Shown here: piece by piece, positions 8,648 through 15,612 of the stretch
Position numbering within the stretch: position 1 is the stretch's first letter
How the letters are laid out: each line of letters opens with the position of its first letter
Source: Proteobacteria bacterium UBA6920
GTDB taxonomy: Bacteria; Pseudomonadota; Gammaproteobacteria; SG8-11
Reading direction: 5' to 3'
DNA length: 21,777 nt
NCBI GenBank assembly: GCA_002448875.1
Contig: DKAS01000051.1
Span: 1-21,777 of the forward strand
Position numbers and translations under genes: made by a program
Notes under the pieces: model-generated
Told to the model about the DNA's origin: nothing
What the model saw: only the letters and a program-made list of their open reading frames with translations
The model's database searches: none

Positions 8648-9610
8648 TCAGGCGTCGCCATCTTCGAGCAGGGAAAATCTGGCCATAATGGCGGTCGCCA
8701 GCTCGTCGGACTCGAACTTGGGGATAAAGGCATCGGCACCAACCTTCTTAACCAGCGCTTGATTAAATCCGCCGCTCAGCGAAGTGTGCAGCAGAACATA
8801 CAGATTCTTCAACAACGGGTGTTCTTTTATTTTCTTTGTCAGCGTATAACCATCCATTCTCGGCATTTCTATGTCCGCTATCACCATCGCCAGCCTGCTG
8901 TTGATATCCGTGCCGCTGTCGACTATGGCATAGAGATATTCCAGAGCCTCCAGGCCGTCGCCGGCGAAGCTGGACTCCACATCGATGGCATCCAGGGTGC
9001 GCTTGATCTGTTTGCGAGCTACGCTGGAATCATCGACCACCAGCACATGCTTGACCGGCGATTTTATCGCCTTATGACTCTCCTTGAATTCTTCCGATAC
9101 TTCGGAGCTGTCGCCGATGACATCCACCAGTACTTTCTCGACATCGATGATTTCAACCAGCTGATTTTCGAACTCGGTTACGGCCGTAAGATAAGTGCCC
9201 TTGCCGATACTCTTGGGTGGTGCCATCACCGTTTCCCATTTGATGTTAATGATACGATCCACGCTGTTTACCAGAAAACCATGTATCGATTTATTGTACT
9301 CAGCGACGATCACGAATTTGTTCAGCGGATCGTCCACCGGCATGAAACCCAGCGCTTTACTCAAATCTATTACCGGGATCGTCAGTCCGCGAATGGTGAT
9401 AACGCCGGCGATGGTCGGGTGCGACTCGGGCAGATGATTCATCTGCGGGCATTGAATGACTTCGCGAATCTTGAACACGTTGATGCCGAAGCTCTGCCTG
9501 CCCTGCAATCTGAACAGCAGCAGTTCGAGACGGTTTTTCCCCGCTAATTGCGTACGCAGGTCAACCGAATCCATCAAGCTGGTAATTGTGTTATTGGCGA
9601 CAACGCTCAT
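8648..9610 (-). CDS. cheV: CheV, chemotaxis coupling protein with receiver domain
   Basis: CheV couples chemoreceptors to CheA and is tuned by phosphorylation. At 320 residues it has the standard layout: a CheW-like domain (about 15-165, with RTQLAGKNRLELLLFRL and a GVITIRGLTIPVIDLSKALG core) and a response-regulator receiver domain (about 187-315). The receiver has acidic residues D193 and D194, phospho-acceptor D246 in VIADIEMPRMDG, T276 and K298, so it should be phosphorylatable. A longer in-frame start at 9736 would overlap the divergent flgA. The ATG at 9610, with GGAG 5 bases upstream, gives the normal CheV N-terminus. It is transcribed toward flgB, with a 161-base gap that contains the flgB promoter. 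CheV beside flgA/flgB is a common gammaproteobacterial arrangement. Confidence 0.94.
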   Translation of the reverse strand: MSVVANNTITSLMDSVDLRTQLAGKNRLELLLFRLQGRQSFGINVFKIREVIQCPQMNHLPESHPTIAGVITIRGLTIPVIDLSKALGFMPVDDPLNKFVIVAEYNKSIHGFLVNSVDRIINIKWETVMAPPKSIGKGTYLTAVTEFENQLVEIIDVEKVLVDVIGDSSEVSEEFKESHKAIKSPVKHVLVVDDSSVARKQIKRTLDAIDVESSFAGDGLEALEYLYAIVDSGTDINSRLAMVIADIEMPRMDGYTLTKKIKEHPLLKNLYVLLHTSLSGGFNQALVKKVGADAFIPKFESDELATAIMARFSLLEDGDA

Positions 9611-9634
9611 GCTGACTCCATTTCCATTCGCTAA

Positions 9635-9678
9635 CTTATCGGTAACTGCTTTTGCCTGGTAAAGCTCATCGGTTACTG
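9635..9678. promoter_or_regulatory. Direct repeat pair in the cheV-flgA divergent control region
   Basis: CTTATCGGTAACTG (9635-9648) and CTCATCGGTTACTG (9665-9678) match at 12 of 14 positions and start 30 bases apart, close to three helical turns. On the minus strand they read CAGTTACCGATAAG and CAGTAACCGATGAG, resembling the sigma-28 -10 element (GCCGATAA). The expected TAAA -35 element is missing at the right distance for cheV. They may be activator/repressor half-sites or degenerate FliA elements. The repeats are seen directly; the role is inferred. Confidence 0.4.
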
Positions 9679-9726
9679 GTATGTATATTGCAAACATATT
9701 TAACAAACCCTTGCCGATCCGGAAAC

Positions 9727-10452
9727 ATGAATTCACATTTAGCTGCTTCTTCCAGGCCTTTGCTGTCTGCTGCAGTGATCTGGCTGAGTTGCGCAGCCGG
9801 ATTCAATACCGCGTTGGTCTTCGCCGCCGATATGCAATCGCTGGAAGATATCAGATCCGCCGTCGCCGTTCATGTCGCATCTACCGTGAGCGATGGCAAA
9901 CCTGAAATCAACGTGTCGCCGCTGGACGGGCGGCTGCGACTGGACAAATGCGCGCACAAACTGCAAACCAGCACGGTGCTTGGCAATGCTGCGGCAGGCA
10001 ACCTGACCGTTGCAGTCAAGTGCCCGGCGCCGCAGTGGAGTCTGATGGTGCCGGTGAAAGTGCAATATTCGCGACAGGTCTTCGTGGCGAGCCACCCGCT
10101 GATGAAAGGACAGTTGATCACCGCCGAGGACGTGCAGTTGCAGGAACACGTGGTCACATCCCTGCCCCTGGGCTACCTGACCGGTGACAGCGAGCTGCTG
10201 GGAAAACGCGTGAAACGCCATATTCCGGCGGGAACGATACTTTCACCGCTGGCGCTGGAGTCCAGTCCGGTAATAAATCGTGGCGCCGAGGTCGTTTTAT
10301 TGGTAAAAACTGCCCAACTCGAAGTCCGCATGAAAGGCGAGGCCTTGACCGACGGCCGGCCTAACGAAATGATCCGGGTGAGAAATCTGCAGTCAAAACG
10401 GATTGTTGAGGGGCTGGTGCTGGCGACCGGCGAAGTTCAGGTAAGTATGTGA
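9727..10452 (+). CDS. flgA: FlgA, periplasmic P-ring assembly chaperone
   Basis: FlgA is a periplasmic chaperone for FlgI during P-ring formation. The 241-residue precursor starts with a signal peptide (hydrophobic LLSAAVIWLSCAAG and a VFA/A cleavage region near residue 33). The mature part has an N-terminal domain with SPLDGRLRLDKCAHKLQTS and, from about residue 110, the SAF-type domain characteristic of FlgA: VFVASHPLMKGQLITAEDVQ, then GKRVKRHIPAGTILSPLAL and the end VRNLQSKRIVEGLVLATGEV. The ATG at 9727 was chosen over an upstream TTG because it begins the signal peptide. The ribosome binding site is weak (CGGAAAC). It is divergent from cheV and upstream of flgM/flgN. Confidence 0.94.
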   Translation: MNSHLAASSRPLLSAAVIWLSCAAGFNTALVFAADMQSLEDIRSAVAVHVASTVSDGKPEINVSPLDGRLRLDKCAHKLQTSTVLGNAAAGNLTVAVKCPAPQWSLMVPVKVQYSRQVFVASHPLMKGQLITAEDVQLQEHVVTSLPLGYLTGDSELLGKRVKRHIPAGTILSPLALESSPVINRGAEVVLLVKTAQLEVRMKGEALTDGRPNEMIRVRNLQSKRIVEGLVLATGEVQVSM

Positions 10453-10472
10453 ACCAATTCGCACAGGCCGCC

Positions 10473-10500
10473 TAAAGAAGCGCGGACCCAGGCTCGATAA
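10473..10500 (+). promoter_or_regulatory. Sigma-28 (FliA)-type promoter of flgM-flgN
   Basis: TAAAGAAG (10473-10480) and CTCGATAA (10493-10500) are separated by 12 bases, against the consensus TAAAGTTT-N11-GCCGATAA. The TAAA and CGATAA cores are intact. The predicted start is near 10507, about 25 bases before flgM. A perfect palindrome CTATGCATAG (10502-10511) sits on that start site. In Salmonella and Pseudomonas flgM is partly under FliA control, forming the feedback loop on sigma-28, which fits this placement. Confidence 0.65.
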
Positions 10501-10532
10501 CCTATGCATAGACGCCGCGGTAGAAGGTATAT

Positions 10533-10823
10533 ATGGCAAGTCTTCCTTTGATATACAAATCTCTTCCCTGCGCCGTGGATACCACGGAACGCAGTGCTGA
10601 CTGTTGCGAACTGGTGAATGCCGAGGCGGATCCATCCCGCTGGCGCAGAACGCGCGCGCAACGCCGTACGCGGGACTTCATGAAAATAATCGAAAGACTG
10701 CCGACCATCAACCAGGACAAGGTCCAGGCACTGCGCGGCCTGTTGGCGCAAGGTAAGATCAAGTTCGACGAAGACGAGGTTGCCAGAAAATTCATCCGTC
10801 TGGAAGCCCTGCTTAAGTACTGA
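10533..10823 (+). CDS. flgM: FlgM, anti-sigma-28 factor
   Basis: FlgM binds and inhibits the flagellar sigma factor FliA until the hook is complete, and is then exported. The 96-residue product has typical FlgM size. Its last ~48 residues (MKIIERLPTINQDKVQALRG, then LLAQGKIKFDEDEVARKFI) match the FlgM sigma-binding region: I-x-x-x-K/R-V-x-x-L-R, a G-x-x-x-x-D turn, and the final helix. The first ~48 residues, which include a run of Arg (WRRTRAQRRTR), do not look like classic FlgM N-termini. Identification therefore rests on the C-terminus, the position between flgA and flgN, and the upstream sigma-28 promoter. GAAGG lies 5 bases before the ATG. flgN begins 4 bases after its stop. Confidence 0.85.
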   Translation: MASLPLIYKSLPCAVDTTERSADCCELVNAEADPSRWRRTRAQRRTRDFMKIIERLPTINQDKVQALRGLLAQGKIKFDEDEVARKFIRLEALLKY

Positions 10824-10827
10824 AAAC

Positions 10828-11301
10828 ATGTCGACATACGCCCCCATGCAATCCATAGTCAAGCAGCAAGCAACCCTGTTGCAGGCGCTGCTCGCCATTC
10901 TGCGTCGCGAGCATGAGGCCTTGAAGGACAACAGAATAGAAGAGTTGAACACCATCGTCGCCGAGAAAGTCACGCTGGCGGAAAAACTCGGCGCCTGCGA
11001 GGAGCAACTGCTGCGCTGTCTTGCCGCGGACCAGGTGAACAGCGCGGATAGGGACGTACGCGATCTTATCACCGCAGTTGCCTCCGCACAGCATGCCAGT
11101 CTGTTCGGCGAAGTACGATCCCTGATCGAACAGTGTAATGACCTCAACAATATTAACGGACGCATGGTCGTCGTAGGACAGAAAGCCACCGGCGATCTGC
11201 TGCGCATCCTCAAGGGGCAAAATGACCAGGGCCGGGATCTGTACGGCAACAATGGACGCACCCGGCATCAGAGTGGCGCGAATTCGCTGGCCAAAGCCTA
11301 A
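10828..11301 (+). CDS. flgN: FlgN, export chaperone for hook-associated proteins
   Basis: FlgN is a cytoplasmic type III chaperone that delivers FlgK and FlgL for export. The 157-residue, mainly alpha-helical protein has the FlgN pattern: long heptad-like helices (LLQALLAILRREHEALK, EELNTIVAEKVTLAEKL) and the C-terminal CNDLNNINGRMVVVGQKAT, then LLRILKGQNDQGRDLYGNNG (the N-x-x-NG and LYG-x-x-G motifs). I chose the ATG at 10828, 4 bases after the flgM stop. The ribosome binding site there is poor, so coupling to flgM is likely. The next ATG (10846) is a possible alternative start. Confidence 0.9.
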   Translation: MSTYAPMQSIVKQQATLLQALLAILRREHEALKDNRIEELNTIVAEKVTLAEKLGACEEQLLRCLAADQVNSADRDVRDLITAVASAQHASLFGEVRSLIEQCNDLNNINGRMVVVGQKATGDLLRILKGQNDQGRDLYGNNGRTRHQSGANSLAKA

Positions 11302-11302
11302 A

Positions 11303-11328
11303 ATCGCCTCCTGCCCTGATATGGCGAT
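11303..11328 (+). other. Inverted repeat in the flgN-PilZ junction
   Basis: ATCGCC (11303-11308) is repeated in inverse as GGCGAT (11323-11328) with a 14-base spacer. The second arm is also the only Shine-Dalgarno-like sequence ahead of the PilZ start at 11334, so pairing could lower translation of that gene. A 6-bp arm can arise by chance. Confidence 0.3.
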
Positions 11329-11333
11329 GTTGC

Positions 11334-12080
11334 ATGGACAAAGATAATCACCTGGCAACGGAAGGCGAGCAACGCCCCTGCAAGATCATCACCACACCCA
11401 TCGACATGAAGCAACTGCTTGATCGGGTTGCCCTGCACCATACCATAGTCAAGATTGGCATAGATCATTCGCCGGAAATACTTGGCAGCATGCTGTTGCG
11501 CATCGATGGGGAAAAAAAACTGGTCGTCATCGACGGCGTCATTCCTTTCATTGGCAACGCACTGCTGCCGCGGGTCAAGCACGCGAAATTCATGACCTTG
11601 GTGGACGGTATCGATCTGCACTTTACCATGGCATATCTGCAGTCCATTGGCAGTGACCGGGAAATCAAACACATTTTCCGCTTTCCAGAGGAAATGCGCT
11701 ATTTCCAACTGCGCAACTTCCACCGTGTTGTTCTCGCGCCTTCCCAGGTTGTCACTATCGTATTGCGTCCCAGCCCGCAGAACCAGATTACCTGCCGGCT
11801 GGTGGACATCTCCCTGGGCGGTATCGCGGTGCTCCTCGATGTGCAACCCCCCAGATCATTTGCGGTGGGCGAAAAAATCGCCGAATGCGAAATCCAGCTA
11901 AACGCGGCGGAAAGTTTTGTCTGCGCAGTGATGATCCGCTATATGGGGCAGGAAAAAGGCAATCGCAAATTCAGGCTGGGCCTGGAGTTCGCCAATCTCG
12001 GCACCGTCCAGCAGCGCATGGTGGAACGCTATGTCGCCAATATCGAACGCCAATCCCGGCGCATCGCCGCCGAGGATTGA
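11334..12080 (+). CDS. YcgR-like flagellar brake protein with PilZ domain
   Basis: This is a c-di-GMP receptor expected to slow or bias the flagellar motor. The 248-residue protein has a YcgR N-domain-like region (about 20-120) and a C-terminal PilZ domain (about 122-240). The c-di-GMP signature is complete: R127-N-F-H-R131 (RxxxR) and D158-I-S160-L-G-G163 (D/NxSxxG). There is no signal peptide or transmembrane segment, so it acts in the cytoplasm or at the motor. It follows flgN by 32 bases on the same strand, an arrangement also seen in other gammaproteobacteria, which supports a motility role. It is 15 bases from the convergent reductase gene, with no obvious terminator between them. The exact name (YcgR or a PilZ paralogue) cannot be fixed from sequence alone. 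Confidence 0.88.
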   Translation: MDKDNHLATEGEQRPCKIITTPIDMKQLLDRVALHHTIVKIGIDHSPEILGSMLLRIDGEKKLVVIDGVIPFIGNALLPRVKHAKFMTLVDGIDLHFTMAYLQSIGSDREIKHIFRFPEEMRYFQLRNFHRVVLAPSQVVTIVLRPSPQNQITCRLVDISLGGIAVLLDVQPPRSFAVGEKIAECEIQLNAAESFVCAVMIRYMGQEKGNRKFRLGLEFANLGTVQQRMVERYVANIERQSRRIAAED

Positions 12081-12095
12081 TCGGCACCCTCCCCT

Positions 12096-14237
12096 CTATC
12101 TGCGCCAGGCGTGATACCGCGCGACGAAGTTGAGCAGGCGCTGCGGCATATGCCGGCGTCGCCAGTTACCCGCAGCGTACTTGTTGGCTTCTGCCATGGT
12201 CGGGTAAATGTGCAGGGTCGCCAGTATTTTGTTCAAACCCAAGCCGTGCTTCATCGCCAGCACGAATTCGGCGATCATATCGGCGGCATGGTTGCCGACG
12301 ATGCTCACTCCCAGGATGCGGTCCCGACCCGGCACGGTCAGCACTTTAACCATCCCCCGGGCCTCCTCATCAGCGATGGCGCGATCGAGATCGTCGATGC
12401 CATAAGTGGTTACTTCACAGGCCACCCCCGCCGCCCGGGCCTGTTTTTCATTGAGCCCCACTCGCGCCACCTCCGGATCGGTGTAAGTCGCCCAGGGAAT
12501 GACGCGATAGTCGGCGCGAAATTGCTGCCACGGGCTGAACAGGGCGTTGACCGCTGCATACCAGGCCTGATGAGCGGCGACATGAGTGAACTGATACGGT
12601 CCGGCAACATCGCCGCAGGCATAGATATTCGGATAGTTCGTCCGCTGGTAAGCATCAACGGCAACCGTAGCATCGTCATTCAGCGCCACACCCAGTTCTT
12701 CCAGCCCGAATCCGGCGCTGTTTGCCTCACGGCCAAGGGCGAAAAGGATGGCATCGAAATGCAGATAGAGATTTTCACCCTGATCCCGCGTGCACTGCAG
12801 CTCATGTCTGCCGTTGCGCAGATAAAATATGTCCGCCGAGGTGCCAGTGAGTACTTTTACCCCCTCGGCTGCCAGTCTTTCCTCGACGACCCGTGCCACA
12901 TCCGCGTCTTCCGCCGGTAAGATCTGTGTATTGCGCTGTACCAGGGTAACCTCCACGCCGATGCGGCAGAATGCCTGGGCCAGTTCGCAACCTATGGGGC
13001 CACCCCCCAGAACCAGCAAACGTTGCGGCATGGTATCCAGCTGCCAGATGGTGTCGCTGGTGAAATACGGGACGTTCTCCACGCCCGGTATCGGCGGAAC
13101 CCGTGGCCGGCCGCCGGTCGCCAGAATGATGCTGCGCGTAGTCAACGTCCGGTCGCCGATCCTTACTTCGTAAGGCGAAAGGATGCGCGCTTCCCCTGCC
13201 AGGCATTCCACGCCCAGACCGCTGTATCTTTCCACCGAATCATGCGGGGCCACCGTATCGACCACGCGGCGCACCCGCGCCATGATGTCGGCGAAACTGA
13301 AATTCAACTGGCTGTGCAGCAAGCCGAATTCATGCGCCCGCCGATGATAATTGATGATCTTGGCACTGCGCAGCAGCGCCTTGCTGGGCACACAGCCGGT
13401 GTTCAGGCAGTCACCGCCCATCCTGTGTTTTTCCACCAGGGCTACCCGGGCCTTGACCGCGGCGGCGACATAGGATGCCACCAGACCGCCCGCTCCCGCG
13501 CCTATGACCACCGTGTTGTAAGCGAAGCGTCGGGGCTTTTTCCAGCGCCGCAGCACGCGGCGCGCTTTGATCCGGGCGACGAATTTTCTGGCCAGCAGGG
13601 GAAACAGGCCGAGGGCCACGAACGAAGCCAGCAAACCGGGTGACAGTATGCCGCGCACGGAATCTACGCCCGCCAGCTGGGTGCCGGCATTGACGTAGAC
13701 TATGGTCGCGGGCAACATGCCGATCTGGCTGACGACGTAGTAAACCGGGGTGCGTATCGGCGTCAGTCCCATCAATAGATTGATGAGAAAAAACGGCAGC
13801 GCCGGAATCAGGCGCAGCGTAAACAGATAGAAACTGCCTTCCTTCTCCATCCCCCGGTTAAGCATCTGCAGGCGGTCGCGAAAACGCTCCTGCACGTAAT
13901 CGCGCAGCAGAAATCGGGAAACCAGAAACGCCAGGGTCGCTCCGATGGTGCTGGCAAAGGAAATAACCACAACCCCGGTCACCAGGCCGAGAAACGCCCC
14001 GCCCAGCAAGGTAAGGGCGGTTGCGCCCGGCAGTGACAGACCGGTAACCGCGATATAGATCAGCATGTAAACGGCGATCGTCTGCCAGCGGTTTTGCTGA
14101 TAGTATGCGGCGAACTCCTCCTGTCGGTCCTTGATATAGTCCAGCGTCAGGTACTGGGACAGGTCCAGGGCGAAATAGCCGTAGATCAGTGCGACAATGC
14201 ACAGCAACAGAAAAATCCGCAGGGCTTTTTTTTGCAT
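12096..14237 (-). CDS. TVP38/TMEM64 membrane domain fused to a flavin-dependent disulfide reductase
   Basis: This 713-residue protein has two parts. Residues 1-230 hold several hydrophobic helices and a TVP38/TMEM64 (VTT/SNARE-associated) core, with LSLPGATALTLLGGAFLGL near 67-85 and RLIPALPFFLINLLMGLTPI near 142-161. Residues 240-713 form a class I pyridine nucleotide-disulfide oxidoreductase: FAD motif GAGAGG (246-251), redox pair C277-LNTG-C282, NAD(P) motif GGGPIG (411-416), FAD motif YACGDV, and a C-terminal dimerisation domain. Where lipoamide dehydrogenases read HxHPTxxE it reads H676-IYPTMAE, so the catalytic His is Tyr; MerA also has Tyr in this segment. MerA's C-terminal Cys-Cys and N-terminal metal-binding domain are absent, so it is neither a typical Lpd nor MerA. 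The ATG follows a GGGAG site that overlaps the preceding stop. It is last in the arsenic operon. A role in redox handling of an arsenical at the membrane is inferred. Confidence 0.88.
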   Translation of the reverse strand: MQKKALRIFLLLCIVALIYGYFALDLSQYLTLDYIKDRQEEFAAYYQQNRWQTIAVYMLIYIAVTGLSLPGATALTLLGGAFLGLVTGVVVISFASTIGATLAFLVSRFLLRDYVQERFRDRLQMLNRGMEKEGSFYLFTLRLIPALPFFLINLLMGLTPIRTPVYYVVSQIGMLPATIVYVNAGTQLAGVDSVRGILSPGLLASFVALGLFPLLARKFVARIKARRVLRRWKKPRRFAYNTVVIGAGAGGLVASYVAAAVKARVALVEKHRMGGDCLNTGCVPSKALLRSAKIINYHRRAHEFGLLHSQLNFSFADIMARVRRVVDTVAPHDSVERYSGLGVECLAGEARILSPYEVRIGDRTLTTRSIILATGGRPRVPPIPGVENVPYFTSDTIWQLDTMPQRLLVLGGGPIGCELAQAFCRIGVEVTLVQRNTQILPAEDADVARVVEERLAAEGVKVLTGTSADIFYLRNGRHELQCTRDQGENLYLHFDAILFALGREANSAGFGLEELGVALNDDATVAVDAYQRTNYPNIYACGDVAGPYQFTHVAAHQAWYAAVNALFSPWQQFRADYRVIPWATYTDPEVARVGLNEKQARAAGVACEVTTYGIDDLDRAIADEEARGMVKVLTVPGRDRILGVSIVGNHAADMIAEFVLAMKHGLGLNKILATLHIYPTMAEANKYAAGNWRRRHMPQRLLNFVARYHAWRR

Positions 14238-14246
14238 TTTTCTCCC

Positions 14247-14924
14247 TTATGGTTGATGCTCGGGGATGGTCGATCGCCGCGCGACCAGGGATTCCAGGCG
14301 CCGCAGAAAAGGCGATGCGGCCGACATCTGCAGCAACCGGCGCACATCCTCCGGCGTATCCACGTCGGGCAGCGCCGGCAAAGCACGCCAGGACCAGCCG
14401 AGAGTGTTCAGGGCGCGTGTGGTGAATTCATACACCATATCCGTCCCCCAGGGAATGGCGGTGAACAAGGCCGGGGCGAAGCGGCGCAAGCCCAACGCCA
14501 CATAGCCGCCGTCCTGCGCCGGAATGATTACCGCTTCCTGCCCGTCCGCCAGCGCCGTGAACATCTCGTCTATGTGTTGGCGATCCAGTTGCGGACAATC
14601 CGTGCCGACGATTACCGCATGACAATCGGCGCAGAGCGCCTGCTGCAGGGCATGCCCCATTCTTGCACCCAGGTCCTGGCCCTGCTGCCGCTGCAGACTG
14701 CAAGCGTGCGCGCCTGCCAGGCGTTGAAAAAACTCCAGATCGGGCCGCGGCGCGCACCACAGCTCACTGCGCCACCTGTCGTTGACCAGGCGGGTAACGG
14801 TCCACTCGCTGAGAATAGCGTGCAGTTCCGCGGCCTGCTGCGGACTGAGCCAGGGTTGCATACGCGTTTTTACCGCGCCAGCCTGTGGCGCTTTGCTGAA
14901 AATCTGCAGGCGACGTTCAATCAC
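14247..14924 (-). CDS. TIGR04282-like CofC-type glycosyl/nucleotidyltransferase (DUF2064)
   Basis: This is a 225-residue member of the DUF2064/TIGR04282 group, which has a GT-A fold related to CofC and MobA nucleotidyltransferases. Visible motifs: an N-terminal FSKAP-x-x-G-x-VKTR (about residues 9-21), GQDLGARM (82-89), GTDCP (107-111, the metal/nucleotide site), PAQDGGYVALGL (135-146), IPWGTDMVYE (157-166) and DVDTPED (187-193). The frame extends further upstream, but the conserved start is reached by a GTG at 14924, which overlaps the stop of the upstream glycosyltransferase (GTGATTGA). I take that as the start. Members of this family are often found next to TIGR04283 glycosyltransferases, as here. 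It may activate or transfer a sugar or glycerol-phosphate group onto the arsenical; the substrate is not known. Confidence 0.87.
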   Translation of the reverse strand: MIERRLQIFSKAPQAGAVKTRMQPWLSPQQAAELHAILSEWTVTRLVNDRWRSELWCAPRPDLEFFQRLAGAHACSLQRQQGQDLGARMGHALQQALCADCHAVIVGTDCPQLDRQHIDEMFTALADGQEAVIIPAQDGGYVALGLRRFAPALFTAIPWGTDMVYEFTTRALNTLGWSWRALPALPDVDTPEDVRRLLQMSAASPFLRRLESLVARRSTIPEHQP

Positions 14925-15612
14925 GATACTGTTCCGGATAGTAAAAGCGGTGCAGACGATCCGGCGATACGCCAAACGCATAGGCGCCGCGCAACAACCA
15001 CATCTGCACCATGGTCGCGACGGCACCTTGCTGTTGCCAGCGGCGCGCCGAGGTAAGAATCCGGCAGCGTGGGCAATACGGACGGGTGAATTTTTTCAAA
15101 CGCCGGCTGAGAGCGATGTCCTCCATCAACGGGATGTCGGCGAAGCCTCCGACGTTTAGGAACAGGTCGCGACGCACAAAAATTGCCTGATCGCCGGTGG
15201 CGATACCGGTGCAACGCGAGCGCAGGTTCATCATCGCCGCAATCAGCCGCAACAGCGGCCGGTCGCTGTCCAGGCGCACGTCGAAGCGACCCCAGGGTGG
15301 AGCGACGCTGGACAATACACCGAGTAATTCCCGGATCGCCGGCAGCGCCATCAGGGTGTCCGCGTGCAGGAACAGCAGCCAGCGTCCGCGGGCGACGGCG
15401 GCGCCCGCATTCATTTGTCGCGCGCGGCCGCTGGCCGTGGCCAGTACACGATCCGCCAGCGGCATCGCCAGATCTGCCGTGCCATCGACGCTGTCGCCAT
15501 CGACCACGATGACTTCCACCTCGCCCTGGCCACGCGGCGCCTGCCAGGGAAAGGCGCAGGCTTGTATATTGCCCGCCTCATTGCGCACCGGAATCACGAC
15601 GCTGAGCAGCAC
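14917..15612 (-). CDS. TIGR04283-like family 2 glycosyltransferase
   Basis: This is a 231-residue GT-A, family 2 glycosyltransferase, cytoplasmic, with no clear transmembrane segment. Motifs: LSVVIPVRNE at the start, VIVVDGDSVDGT (35-46), the subgroup hallmark SGRARQMNAGAAVARGRW (61-78), the metal-binding HADT (83-86), TGDQAIFVRR (139-148) and GGFADIPLMEDIALSRRLK (155-173), with the catalytic-type MED. The GTG start at 15612 overlaps the arsM stop (TAGTG), which argues for translational coupling. The C-terminus overlaps the next gene by 8 bases. In arsenosugar-type clusters an enzyme of this class could add the sugar or the glycerol-type aglycone. That substrate assignment is inference from context. 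Confidence 0.9.
   Translation of the reverse strand: MLLSVVIPVRNEAGNIQACAFPWQAPRGQGEVEVIVVDGDSVDGTADLAMPLADRVLATASGRARQMNAGAAVARGRWLLFLHADTLMALPAIRELLGVLSSVAPPWGRFDVRLDSDRPLLRLIAAMMNLRSRCTGIATGDQAIFVRRDLFLNVGGFADIPLMEDIALSRRLKKFTRPYCPRCRILTSARRWQQQGAVATMVQMWLLRGAYAFGVSPDRLHRFYYPEQYRD

Noticed and set aside
12096..14237. Annotation as mercuric reductase or dihydrolipoamide dehydrogenase
   Set aside because: The catalytic His of Lpd is Tyr, and the N-terminal metal-binding domain and C-terminal Cys pair of MerA are absent, so neither specific name is justified.
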